In this document: positions 1-5,179 of the stretch, in pieces
Position numbering within the stretch: position 1 is the first letter of the stretch
Layout of the letters: each line of letters begins with the position of its first letter
NCBI GenBank assembly: GCA_028708105.1
Contig: JAQVZR010000161.1
Span: 1 to 5,417, forward strand
Direction: 5' to 3'
Length of the DNA stretch: 5,417 nt
Source: Desulfoplanes sp.
GTDB lineage: Bacteria > Desulfobacterota > Desulfovibrionia > Desulfovibrionales > Desulfomicrobiaceae
Program-made: the position numbers and the translations under genes
The notes under the pieces: generated by a model
What the model saw: the letters and a program-made list of their open reading frames with translations, nothing else
Database searches by the model: none
What the model was told of the DNA's origin: nothing

Positions 1-2
1 CA

Positions 3-554
3 TTTACATCCGTTCAATTGTCTGACTATCTGGGAAAATGGGTTTCCCTGTGTTTTTATCCCGGTGATTTCACCTTTGTCTGAGCCACGGAAATCTCGGC
101 GGTCGCCGAGAAGAATGCCGAATTTGCCAAGCTGGGCGTCCAGGTTCTGTCCATGAGTGTAGACAGCATGTTCGTGCACAAGATGTGGGTGGACCACGAA
201 CTGTCCAAAATGGTCACGGCCAAAACAGTGCCCTTTCCCATGCTCTCTGATGGTGGTGGTAATGTGGGCAAGGCCTATGGGGTGTATGATGAAACCGGTG
301 GCGTGGATATCCGGGGACGATTTCTCATTGACCCGGACGGTATTGTTCAGGCCATGGAAATTCTAACCCCGCCCGTGGGCCGGAACGTGAACGAAACCCT
401 GCGTCAGGTACAAGCCTTCCAGCTAGTGCGCGAGAGCAAAGGCACCCAGGCCACACCATCGGGCTGGAGACCTGGCAAACCCACATTGAAACCCAATCCG
501 GATCTTGTCGGCAAGGTATGGGAAGCATGGAAGGTTTCCCAGGCATTTGATTGA
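3..554 (+). CDS. Selenocysteine-containing peroxiredoxin (AhpC/Prx family), 5' partial
   Basis: Thiol/selenol peroxidase of the AhpC-TSA fold, expected to reduce hydrogen peroxide and organic hydroperoxides in the cytoplasm. The frame is open from base 3 to the stop at 552-554 except for one TGA at 81-83. The residues around it read FYPGDFTFV-U-ATEI, aligning with the family active site FYPxDFTFVCPTE, so TGA sits exactly at the peroxidatic cysteine. Further family signatures follow: LGVQVLSMSVDS, PFPMLSD, GVYDE, RGRFLIDPDG and the C-terminal GWRPGK. A SECIS-like hairpin lies just downstream. About 35 N-terminal residues are missing beyond the edge. The usual resolving cysteine in the VCPxxW motif is absent (ATPSGW), and the only visible Cys is 10 residues before the Sec, so this looks like a 1-Sec enzyme. 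An internal ATG at 153 is the likely start in a naive annotation but would remove the active site. Confidence is high for the family and good for Sec. Confidence 0.88.
81..83 (+). other. UGA codon read as selenocysteine
   Basis: In-frame TGA at the position of the peroxidatic cysteine of peroxiredoxins. The frame is conserved on both sides: FYPGDFTFV upstream and ATEISAV downstream. Together with the hairpin that follows, this indicates recoding rather than termination. Decoding would need SelB, tRNA-Sec (selC), SelA and SelD encoded elsewhere in the genome. Confidence 0.85.
95..110 (+). promoter_or_regulatory. Bacterial SECIS element
   Basis: CTCGGC (95-100) and GCCGAG (105-110) form a perfect 6-bp stem closing the tetraloop GGTC (101-104). 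The loop starts 18 nt after the end of the TGA, inside the coding region, as in bacterial SECIS elements bound by SelB. The GGUC loop resembles the conserved GGUCU apical loop of the E. coli fdhF SECIS. The hairpin codes for SAVAE, so it meets both RNA and protein constraints. Confidence 0.8.
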
Positions 555-586
555 TCCAGCACCCCTAATGCCATAAACAGCATCAT

Positions 587-632
587 AAAGGCTCCAACTC
601 TTGTCCACGGAAAAGAGTTGGAGCCTTTTCTT
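587..632 (+). terminator. Rho-independent terminator of the peroxiredoxin gene
   Basis: A perfect 16-bp inverted repeat, 587-602 against 613-628, surrounds a 10-nt loop and runs into a T-rich tail (TTTTCTT, 625-632). It lies 32 bases after the peroxiredoxin stop codon. The left arm begins with AAAG, so it may weakly terminate in the other direction as well. Confidence 0.9.
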
Positions 633-656
633 GTAAAAAAGTAACTATTCGCCTCA

Positions 657-688
657 CCATTCGCGTAAAATAATCTCAATGTGTTTAA
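657..688 (+). repeat. Left terminal inverted repeat
   Basis: Pairs with 942-973 in inverted orientation at 28/32 identity. Mismatches fall only in the inner half, at arm positions 16, 19, 20 and 25. Confidence 0.75.
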
Positions 689-770
689 CGCAGCATAAAG
701 TGGCCCCCCGCCCTAGTTCAGGGAAGGTTTCAGGATAGAGGAAATGACAGATGACACGACCCGCCCCTAA

Positions 771-792
771 CCCCGCCCTGACCAGGGTGGGG
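771..792. repeat. GC-rich hairpin inside the element
   Basis: CCCCGCCCT (771-779) pairs with AGGGTGGGG (784-792) through nine pairs, one of them G·U, around the loop GACC. No T-tract follows, so it does not look like a terminator. The same nonamer CCCCGCCCT occurs at 706-714, followed by AGTTC and AGGG, giving a weaker copy of the structure. Confidence 0.5.
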
Positions 793-941
793 GATTCATG
801 TGTGCCCTCAACGAGGATGATAGTATATGCTGAACTGTTCTCCGAAATGACCTTCCGTTTTGTCCGGGTCTAAGCCGCACCCTTTGCCAGGATTCAACCT
901 CCAGATAGACAAGAAGGATGTGCTAACCGGATGAATCGAAA

Positions 942-973
942 TTAAACAAATTGGAATCATTTTACGCGAATGG
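942..973 (-). repeat. Right terminal inverted repeat
   Basis: Inverted copy of 657-688. The outermost 15 bp are identical, and the inner part shares CAAT and TGTTTAA. Confidence 0.75.
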
Positions 974-1173
974 TAAGTCTCCTCCTGTGTCAGGAAAAAC
1001 GAAAACTCACGTTTCCTTGTGGGCTTGAACTAACCGCTTGCGATCCTCCTTTTTTCTTGTTTCGCAAGAAGTCCTGAGGTATGCGTGTATCAAACGTCAG
1101 AAACACTCATTGCCATACATTTTTAGCCCAGGAGAATGTTCCACACCCCTAAAAATATATCCAGGCACATCCT
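974..1173. other. Intergenic region before the cytochrome gene
   Basis: No supported gene. It contains a 7-bp inverted repeat, CTTGCGA (1037-1043) with TCGCAAG (1062-1068), around an 18-nt pyrimidine-rich loop. An AGGAG purine run (1130-1134) sits only one base before an ATG at 1136. No convincing sigma70 promoter was seen. Confidence 0.4.
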
Positions 1174-1178
1174 TTGCT
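1163..1178 (+). promoter_or_regulatory. Possible sigma54 -24/-12 motif
   Basis: AGGCACATCCTTTGCT has GG-N10-GC spacing and differs from the consensus TGGCACG-N4-TTGCW at only two positions. It overlaps the proposed start of the cytochrome gene, and a start site 12 bases downstream would fall at the ATG at 1189. Either the cytochrome start is mis-set or the match is chance. No bound activator site was identified. Confidence 0.22.
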
Positions 1179-1431
1179 TTTCATCCTTATGCTCCCCATC
1201 ACCATGGCCATGGTCACCGCCCCGTCCGAACAATCCCTGGTGCAAGCATCCTGTCAAAGCTGCCATTCTCTAAAAAAAGTATATAAAAAAATGGGGCAGA
1301 ACGAAACCGTCTGGGAAAATACACTCAACCGGATGCAGAGCAAGGGATCAGGATTGAACACAAAGCAGAATACCCTGTTGGCCACCTACTTAGCCACAAC
1401 CGATGCCAAGACATTCGGATTATGCAACTAA
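1174..1431 (+). CDS. Small monohaem c-type cytochrome
   Basis: Probable periplasmic electron carrier. CQSCH at residues 27-31 is the haem c attachment motif (CxxCH). It is followed by W47 and M54 in a W-x6-M arrangement and by a C-terminal helix containing TYLATT, as in very small cytochrome c domains where that Met is the likely distal ligand. The first 16 residues are hydrophobic and end TAPSEQ, resembling a signal peptide with an Ala cleavage site, but they lack a positively charged start. The start is uncertain: TTG 1174 is used here, ATG 1189 is an alternative, and an in-frame stop lies at 1150-1152. A frame starting at ATG 1136 would supply the missing basic residues if a frameshift lies near 1170. 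Mature size is about 70 residues. The next gene follows in the same direction. Haem attachment is well supported; partner and pathway are unknown. Confidence 0.7.
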   Translation: MLFILMLPITMAMVTAPSEQSLVQASCQSCHSLKKVYKKMGQNETVWENTLNRMQSKGSGLNTKQNTLLATYLATTDAKTFGLCN

Positions 1432-1617
1432 CCAAAAACACTTGCTCGTCCTCCACACAAGGGCTGGCCCATGACGCATACAATTCCACATTTGAACTCT
1501 GGGGACAACAACACGGATTCTTTCGAGTGGCCGTCCCTTTGTGCATTGCATTATCCGCTTCCCGCACTCCAAATCCATACATACACTTCATCTCCAAACC
1601 AACGGAAAATCCATCCC
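1432..1617 (+). other. Possible remnant of the sensor part of the HD-GYP gene
   Basis: In the frame of an ATG at 1422 (not the HD-GYP frame), the stretch reads like protein with a hydrophobic run, [16 protein letters not shown]. It then gives IHFISKP at about 1581-1601, just before HAMP begins in the other frame. HAMP domains usually start with a helix end of the type ISRP. This suggests, without proof, that a transmembrane N-terminal part was separated from the HD-GYP part by a frameshift or small insertion near 1600-1617. Confidence 0.3.
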
Positions 1618-2406
1618 ATGGAGCAGACAACCCGCCTCATCACCCACATCGAAGCCATTGCCGCAGGTGATTACTCCAATGACATCATGGAACTGACCAA
1701 GGACAACCAACCCGAGAACATCCGCAGAATTGCCGAAGCCGTGGGCATGATGATGGTCCGCATTGAGGCCAGAGAAATGCGCCTGGAACAATTGTATGCA
1801 CAGATCAAACAAAACAGTCTGCGTACGGTGCAAAGCATTGCCGATGCCCTGGGCACCCGTGACTCATACACCCAGGGCCATGGCCAGCGTGTCGGTGATA
1901 TGGCCTCGCGTACGGCAATGCGGGCAGGCCTCTCCGACCAGGATGTGGAATCCATACGGTTGGCAGGCATCTTACACGATATCGGAAAAATCGGATTTAC
2001 AGACGATATTTTCAGCAACGAAGATACCCGGCCCAGCGATGCCATGCTGGAACAGATCCGCAAACATCCCACATGGGGCCACGATATTCTGACAAACCTC
2101 AATTTTCTGGGCAATGTTCCCGAACTCGTCTTCTGCCACCACGAACGGCTGGACGGCCAAGGCTATCCCCGAGGACTTAAAGGGGAGGAGATCCCCTTTG
2201 CGGCTCGGTTTATCAGCGTTGCCGATTGCTATGACGCCATGACAACCCAACGTATCTACCAGGACGCCATGCCCCAAAAAAAAGCCTGCACCATCCTCAA
2301 AAGACTGGCAGGGCCAAGCCTCGACCCCGATATCGTAACCATATTCATCACCGAACTGGAGAATCCATCCCAGCCAGAATTCCACCCTACGGAGAAAACC
2401 TTATGA
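1471..2406 (+). CDS. HAMP/HD-GYP domain protein, probable cyclic-di-GMP phosphodiesterase
   Basis: Predicted to hydrolyse the second messenger c-di-GMP. From Met50 (ATG 1618) a HAMP-like segment (about residues 50-113, with IAAGDYSND) leads by a helix into an HD-GYP domain. Metal and motif residues are all present: H137 in GHGQRV, H169-D170 in LHDIGKIG, H199 in KHPTWG, H223-H224, GYP at 231-233 and D252 in [10 protein letters not shown]. The residue four before H137 is Tyr, suggesting a two-metal rather than three-metal centre. Two starts are possible. ATG 1471 has AAGGG 7 bases upstream but adds 49 residues without recognisable character; ATG 1618 begins exactly at HAMP but has a weak ribosome site. 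A HAMP domain normally follows a membrane helix, and none is present in this frame, so the N-terminus may be damaged. The stop overlaps the next start (ATGA). Family confidence is very high; the start is uncertain. Confidence 0.87.
   Translation: MTHTIPHLNSGDNNTDSFEWPSLCALHYPLPALQIHTYTSSPNQRKIHPMEQTTRLITHIEAIAAGDYSNDIMELTKDNQPENIRRIAEAVGMMMVRIEAREMRLEQLYAQIKQNSLRTVQSIADALGTRDSYTQGHGQRVGDMASRTAMRAGLSDQDVESIRLAGILHDIGKIGFTDDIFSNEDTRPSDAMLEQIRKHPTWGHDILTNLNFLGNVPELVFCHHERLDGQGYPRGLKGEEIPFAARFISVADCYDAMTTQRIYQDAMPQKKACTILKRLAGPSLDPDIVTIFITELENPSQPEFHPTEKTL
2403..2406 (+). other. ATGA stop/start overlap
   Basis: The HD-GYP stop TGA (2404-2406) and the AIM24 start ATG (2403-2405) share bases. With the Shine-Dalgarno GGAG inside the end of the upstream gene, this is the usual arrangement for translational coupling. 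Confidence 0.85.
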
Positions 2407-3191
2407 AAAGTCATGAAGTGGATTACAAGATCATTGGCCATGATATGCAGATCGTCGAGGTGGAGCTTGATCCCGGAGAAACGGTGGTGGCCGAAGCCGG
2501 AGCCATGAACTGGATGGAGGACGGCATCACCTTTGAAGCCAAGATGGGAGATGGCTCTGAAGCCGAAGGGGGATTTTTCGGCAAACTGATGGGCGCGGGC
2601 AAACGAGCCCTTAGCGGTGAATCCATATTTCTGACCCACTTTACCAACACCGGATCAGAAAAAACACACGTGGCCTTTGCTGCTCCCTATCCAGGACATG
2701 TCCTGCCCATCGACCTGAGTACCACCCAGGGGGAAGAACTTCTCTGCCAGAAAGACGCCTTCCTCTGTGCGGCCCTGGGAACCAAAATAGGCATCGCTTT
2801 TAACAAACGCCTTGGTGCCGGTTTTTTTGGTGGGGAGGGATTCATTCTCCAGCGACTGCAGGGTGACGGCATGGCCTTTGTTCATGCGGGGGGAACCGTG
2901 GTAAAAAAAGAACTCAAAGGCGAAACACTGCGCGTGGACACCGGATGTCTTGTAGCCTTCACCAAGGGAGTGGACTATGATATCCAGCGCGCCGGTTCCC
3001 TGAAATCCATGTTTTTCGGCGGCGAGGGCATGGTTCTGGCAACTCTGCAGGGAACCGGAACCGTCTATCTCCAAAGCCTGCCTTTCTCGCGCCTGGCCGA
3101 CCGGATCATTGCCCAGGCCCCCAAGACGGGGGGAAAACAAAAGGGCGAAGGCTCCGTCCTTGGGGGATTGTTTGACGGGGATAATAACTAG
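2403..3191 (+). CDS. AIM24 / TIGR00266 family protein
   Basis: A 262-residue member of the AIM24 (DUF124, TIGR00266) family of beta-rich, probably soluble proteins whose molecular role is not established in bacteria. Family marks seen are EAGAMNWM near residue 32, the glycine-rich [19 protein letters not shown] segment near 56-74, [16 protein letters not shown], and two copies of an FFGGEG-xxL-xxLQG-x-G unit in the second half, reflecting internal repetition of the beta fold. The length is typical. The start is well set: GGAG (2391-2394) lies 8 bases before the ATG, and the ATG overlaps the HD-GYP stop in ATGA, implying translational coupling. No signal peptide or membrane helix is present. 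A bidirectional terminator closes the operon. Function alongside HD-GYP is inferred only from position. Family assignment is confident; function is unknown. Confidence 0.85.
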   Translation: MKSHEVDYKIIGHDMQIVEVELDPGETVVAEAGAMNWMEDGITFEAKMGDGSEAEGGFFGKLMGAGKRALSGESIFLTHFTNTGSEKTHVAFAAPYPGHVLPIDLSTTQGEELLCQKDAFLCAALGTKIGIAFNKRLGAGFFGGEGFILQRLQGDGMAFVHAGGTVVKKELKGETLRVDTGCLVAFTKGVDYDIQRAGSLKSMFFGGEGMVLATLQGTGTVYLQSLPFSRLADRIIAQAPKTGGKQKGEGSVLGGLFDGDNN

Positions 3192-3217
3192 CATCTTCCC
3201 CACTGGTTTTTTTGCAG

Positions 3218-3233
3218 CATGGAGGCCTCCATG
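3218..3233. repeat. 16-bp perfect palindrome
   Basis: CATGGAGGCCTCCATG is its own reverse complement and lies 26 bases after the AIM24 stop, preceded by a run of seven or more T. It could be a minor hairpin or a protein-binding site. There is no T-tract immediately after it on the + strand beyond TTT. Confidence 0.45.
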
Positions 3234-3277
3234 TTTCACCGCCCGATGTACACTACAAAAATAATTTGATCCAAACT

Positions 3278-3316
3278 AAAAAGCTGGGACAGTCCAATGG
3301 ACCATCCCAGCTTTTT
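3278..3316. terminator. Bidirectional rho-independent terminator between convergent genes
   Basis: AAAAAGCTGGGA (3278-3289) pairs perfectly with TCCCAGCTTTTT (3305-3316). After a two-by-two internal loop, GTCC (3292-3295) pairs with GGAC (3299-3302). The A-run on the left and T-run on the right make it usable from both strands, for the AIM24 operon (+) and the TatD-type gene (-). Confidence 0.88.
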
Positions 3317-3350
3317 GTCATTTTCCCACCCACAATACACAGGGCAATTC

Positions 3351-4178
3351 TTACATCTGAAGGCCCCAAAATGCACAGGCCGTATCCCGGACAAGCTTTG
3401 TGTGCAGTTCACAGGAAATCTCCCAAGCATCATCTTGCGCAACAAATCTTTGATAGTCAGATGCAATTTCCAGGGCCGAATCACTGTTGATCATGATCCG
3501 GTCTTCCAGGTCAGGATATTTTTCGAGTATCCCGAGCAACATGGTTACCGTCATTTTGCCCTCCTGCATGGTCATACCCATCATCATCCCGGAATCCATA
3601 ACCATTTCCAGATTTTCACCGCATACATGGTCAATCACAATCCGCGGCTGCAAGGCGGGTACTTCCTTCAGCAGATCCAAAATCACAGCGGTTATCCGGG
3701 CCTTATCTGCACGTGGCGTGTGGATACCGATCCGTTTATCCAAGGGTAAAAACGAAGCCGCCCAAACAAGCTGTTCTTTAAGAATGGATACCTCCCTCGG
3801 ACTTCCTGTCTCCAACCCCAATTCACCGAGGCCCCGGCATAAAGGATTTGTCACATGCGTTGCCAGGCTGGACCACAAGAACGACTTGGCACCACCACGA
3901 GGAGAATTCTTCGGGGGCAGTGATCGGGGGTGCACCCCCACCAGATAGTACAGAGGGAAATCTTTTCTGGTCGTTGACTGGGCCAAAGCCCCCAACGCAT
4001 CAAAATAGGAAGGATATACATCCCAGGCATCCGGCTCATGCACATAGGACCATGAAATTCCGGCCCCAGCCCGTTCATAAAACCCAAAATCTTTAGGGGC
4101 TACATGATGCAGGATGTCCGCATGAAAATGCGAATCCACAAAACCAACCTTTTTTTCCCTCTCTACAGGATATTCCAT
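3351..4178 (-). CDS. TatD-family metal-dependent hydrolase
   Basis: A 275-residue TIM-barrel metal hydrolase of the TatD/amidohydrolase superfamily; family members act as DNases or phosphoesterases, and the substrate here cannot be told from sequence. Metal-ligand motifs appear in the expected order: D15-S-H17-F-H19 (HxH), GVHP at 81-84, GELGLE at 118-123 carrying the bridging Glu, H153 in GIHTPR, H184 in IDHV, and D233 in NSDSA. Length fits the family. The ATG start has a good ribosome site (AGGGGAAG a few bases upstream on this strand). A methionine-rich stretch (residues 198-213, seven Met) follows the IDHV motif. It ends at the shared terminator and is divergent from the CGGC-protein gene. 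It is more remote from classical TatD than E. coli TatD-type enzymes, so a TatD-like subfamily is likely. Confidence is good for the family, none for the substrate. Confidence 0.82.
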   Translation of the reverse strand: MEYPVEREKKVGFVDSHFHADILHHVAPKDFGFYERAGAGISWSYVHEPDAWDVYPSYFDALGALAQSTTRKDFPLYYLVGVHPRSLPPKNSPRGGAKSFLWSSLATHVTNPLCRGLGELGLETGSPREVSILKEQLVWAASFLPLDKRIGIHTPRADKARITAVILDLLKEVPALQPRIVIDHVCGENLEMVMDSGMMMGMTMQEGKMTVTMLLGILEKYPDLEDRIMINSDSALEIASDYQRFVAQDDAWEISCELHTKLVRDTACAFWGLQM

Positions 4179-4349
4179 AATTCTTCCCCTGAACGCCTCT
4201 TGGCCTCGGTCTTTTCCGTTGCACTGGCCGTATTCGAGACGACGTCATTCAGATATCTTCTTTTCAATCAATAAAAATTAGGTTAGACAAACCTCAAAAA
4301 AAATCACGTGGCATGCACGGCACACCATTTCAACCCCAAGGAGTCATCC
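4179..4349. promoter_or_regulatory. Divergent intergenic region between hydrolase and CGGC genes
   Basis: Both flanking genes must be driven from this 171-bp stretch. A small inverted repeat AGGTT-agaca-AACCT (4280-4294) sits in its AT-rich middle, beside an A8 run (4296-4303). It could be an operator. The palindromes CACGTG and GCATGC lie at 4305-4316. No promoter boxes stood out clearly. Confidence 0.3.
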
Positions 4350-4748
4350 ATGACAAAAATAGGGATTATTCGTTGTGACAACAATCTTGACTCATGCCCA
4401 ATGACCGGATGTTTCACCTGCCTGCAGGATAAAAAACAGGGATTTTCCGGGTACGAGCACACCACGCTCACCGGTGTCATGACCTGCCATTGCCCGGGAG
4501 ACGATGTCGTAGCCAAGGCAAAAATCCTCAAGGCAAAAGGGGCCGATGTCATCCATTTGTGCACCTGCCTGTTTTCCAAACGGACAGAGGGAAAGGCATG
4601 GTCCCTGGGAAACGGTTTCTGTAACCATGCCGACGAAATGGCCCGACGCATTGCCCAAGAAGCCGGAATTACCTGTATCAAAGGCTCTGCACATCTTCCC
4701 AAAGGATACACCCCCGAGACATTCTCGCCCGCAACAGCACAGGCATGA
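4350..4748 (+). CDS. CGGC domain-containing cysteine-rich protein
   Basis: A 132-residue protein matching the general plan of the CGGC-domain family (short, probably metal-binding, common in anaerobes; biochemical role not established). Ten cysteines are present: C9, C16, C21 and C24 near the N-terminus (RCDN, SCPMTGCFTC), then TCHCPGD at 45-51, LCTCLF at 70-75, GFC at 89-91 and ITCIKG at 107-112, followed by the conserved-looking end SAHLPKGYTPE. The central CGGC tetrad is represented here by CHCPG. AAGGAG (4338-4343) lies 6 bases before ATG 4350, favouring this start over the upstream in-frame ATG at 4308. No signal peptide or membrane segment is present, so it is likely cytoplasmic, with metal or iron-sulfur binding as an inference. 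It is convergent with the remnant that follows and has no obvious terminator. Confidence 0.68.
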   Translation: MTKIGIIRCDNNLDSCPMTGCFTCLQDKKQGFSGYEHTTLTGVMTCHCPGDDVVAKAKILKAKGADVIHLCTCLFSKRTEGKAWSLGNGFCNHADEMARRIAQEAGITCIKGSAHLPKGYTPETFSPATAQA

Positions 4749-4810
4749 TCCCAAACAGGCACTCCCCCGCAGACTGTCCGTCAATCATAGATTCGAAGCC
4801 CTGATTATCC

Positions 4811-5179
4811 TTATATGCGGACAAAGAATCCAGCCTGGTCAACCTGATATCCGGCCATGCCGAGACGAGGGATAGGCACTTCATCAAAAGCCTGCAGGAC
4901 ATGGTTGCTATTGTCCTCAGGCCTCATTTTATTCAAAAAAAATAGAGGACGGAGCAGATTGATTTCCGCCAGTTTGTCCCTGATGCGCAGTAACTCGGCA
5001 AAGGCCAGCTTATCCGGATTCATGACCACGTTCAGATGCATATCCGAGCTTATAAACAATGCCAGCAGTTTGCAATAATCAGTATTGCTCCCATCCAGAT
5101 ATAAAGAAATCCTCAAGGGACCCCAAAAATTTGGGCTGGTGTTTAAGCTACGTTTAGGTCCAGATTCAGGAGGGAGCAT
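4811..5179 (-). pseudogene. Fragment resembling C-terminal half of an ArsA-like/anion-transporting ATPase
   Basis: This frame encodes 122 residues. The middle part, HLNVVMNPDKLAFAELLRIR and the following LFFLNKMRPED, resembles the segment of ArsA/Get3-type ATPases in which VxNPxKLxxxExxR is followed by a hydrophobic strand and an NK motif. The P-loop, switch regions and N-terminal half are absent. An in-frame stop lies upstream (5195-5197) and no ribosome site precedes the ATG at 5179. The first 25 or so residues look unrelated to the family. The stop at 4811-4813 may be near the natural end. The simplest reading is a decayed gene remnant on the minus strand, convergent with the CGGC gene. 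The family call rests on this one segment and is moderate to low. Confidence 0.4.

Larger units (their letters stand above)
657..973. mobile_element. MITE-like or decayed IS element with 32-bp terminal inverted repeats
   Basis: The left end (657-688) and the reverse complement of the right end (942-973) match at 28 of 32 positions, including an unbroken outer 15 bp that begins CCATTCGCGTAAAAT. Weaker similarity extends a few bases further out, to about 651 and 979. The 253 bp between the arms carries no convincing gene. It has GC-rich stretches such as GTGGCCCCCCG near the left end and a strong internal hairpin. No clear target-site duplication was found. It is best explained as a non-autonomous element or an internally deleted insertion sequence. 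The ends have some look of IS21-type termini (TTTACGCGAAT and GTGGCCCCC words), but that family assignment is only a guess. Confidence 0.6.

Noticed and set aside
153..554. Peroxiredoxin gene starting at the internal ATG 153
   Set aside because: It would begin in the middle of the conserved domain, after the active site; the same frame continues upstream with perfect family similarity across the TGA.
404..679. Minus-strand open frames over the end of the peroxiredoxin gene
   Set aside because: They are antisense to a well-supported gene, run through the terminator hairpin and have no recognisable domain or ribosome site.
992..1017. AGGAAA / TTTCCT inverted pair as a terminator
   Set aside because: Only 6 AT-rich pairs, a 14-base loop and no proper T-tract.
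1038..1286. Open frame overlapping the cytochrome start
   Set aside because: Its composition is not protein-like (rich in His/Pro from another frame), it starts inside an inverted repeat, and it conflicts with the CxxCH frame.
2655..3239. Long (194-codon) minus-strand frame opposite the AIM24 gene
   Set aside because: It is a shadow of the well-supported AIM24 frame, with no domain and no ribosome site.
3297..3948. Plus-strand frames opposite the TatD-type gene
   Set aside because: They are antisense to a gene with all metal-ligand motifs in order, and begin inside the terminator or in mid-gene.
4746..4748. TGA at the end of the CGGC gene as a second selenocysteine codon
   Set aside because: No GGU-loop hairpin follows, and the protein already ends after the conserved C-terminal region.
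5166..5168. TGA in the unknown minus-strand frame as selenocysteine
   Set aside because: No conserved context on either side and no SECIS-like hairpin were seen.
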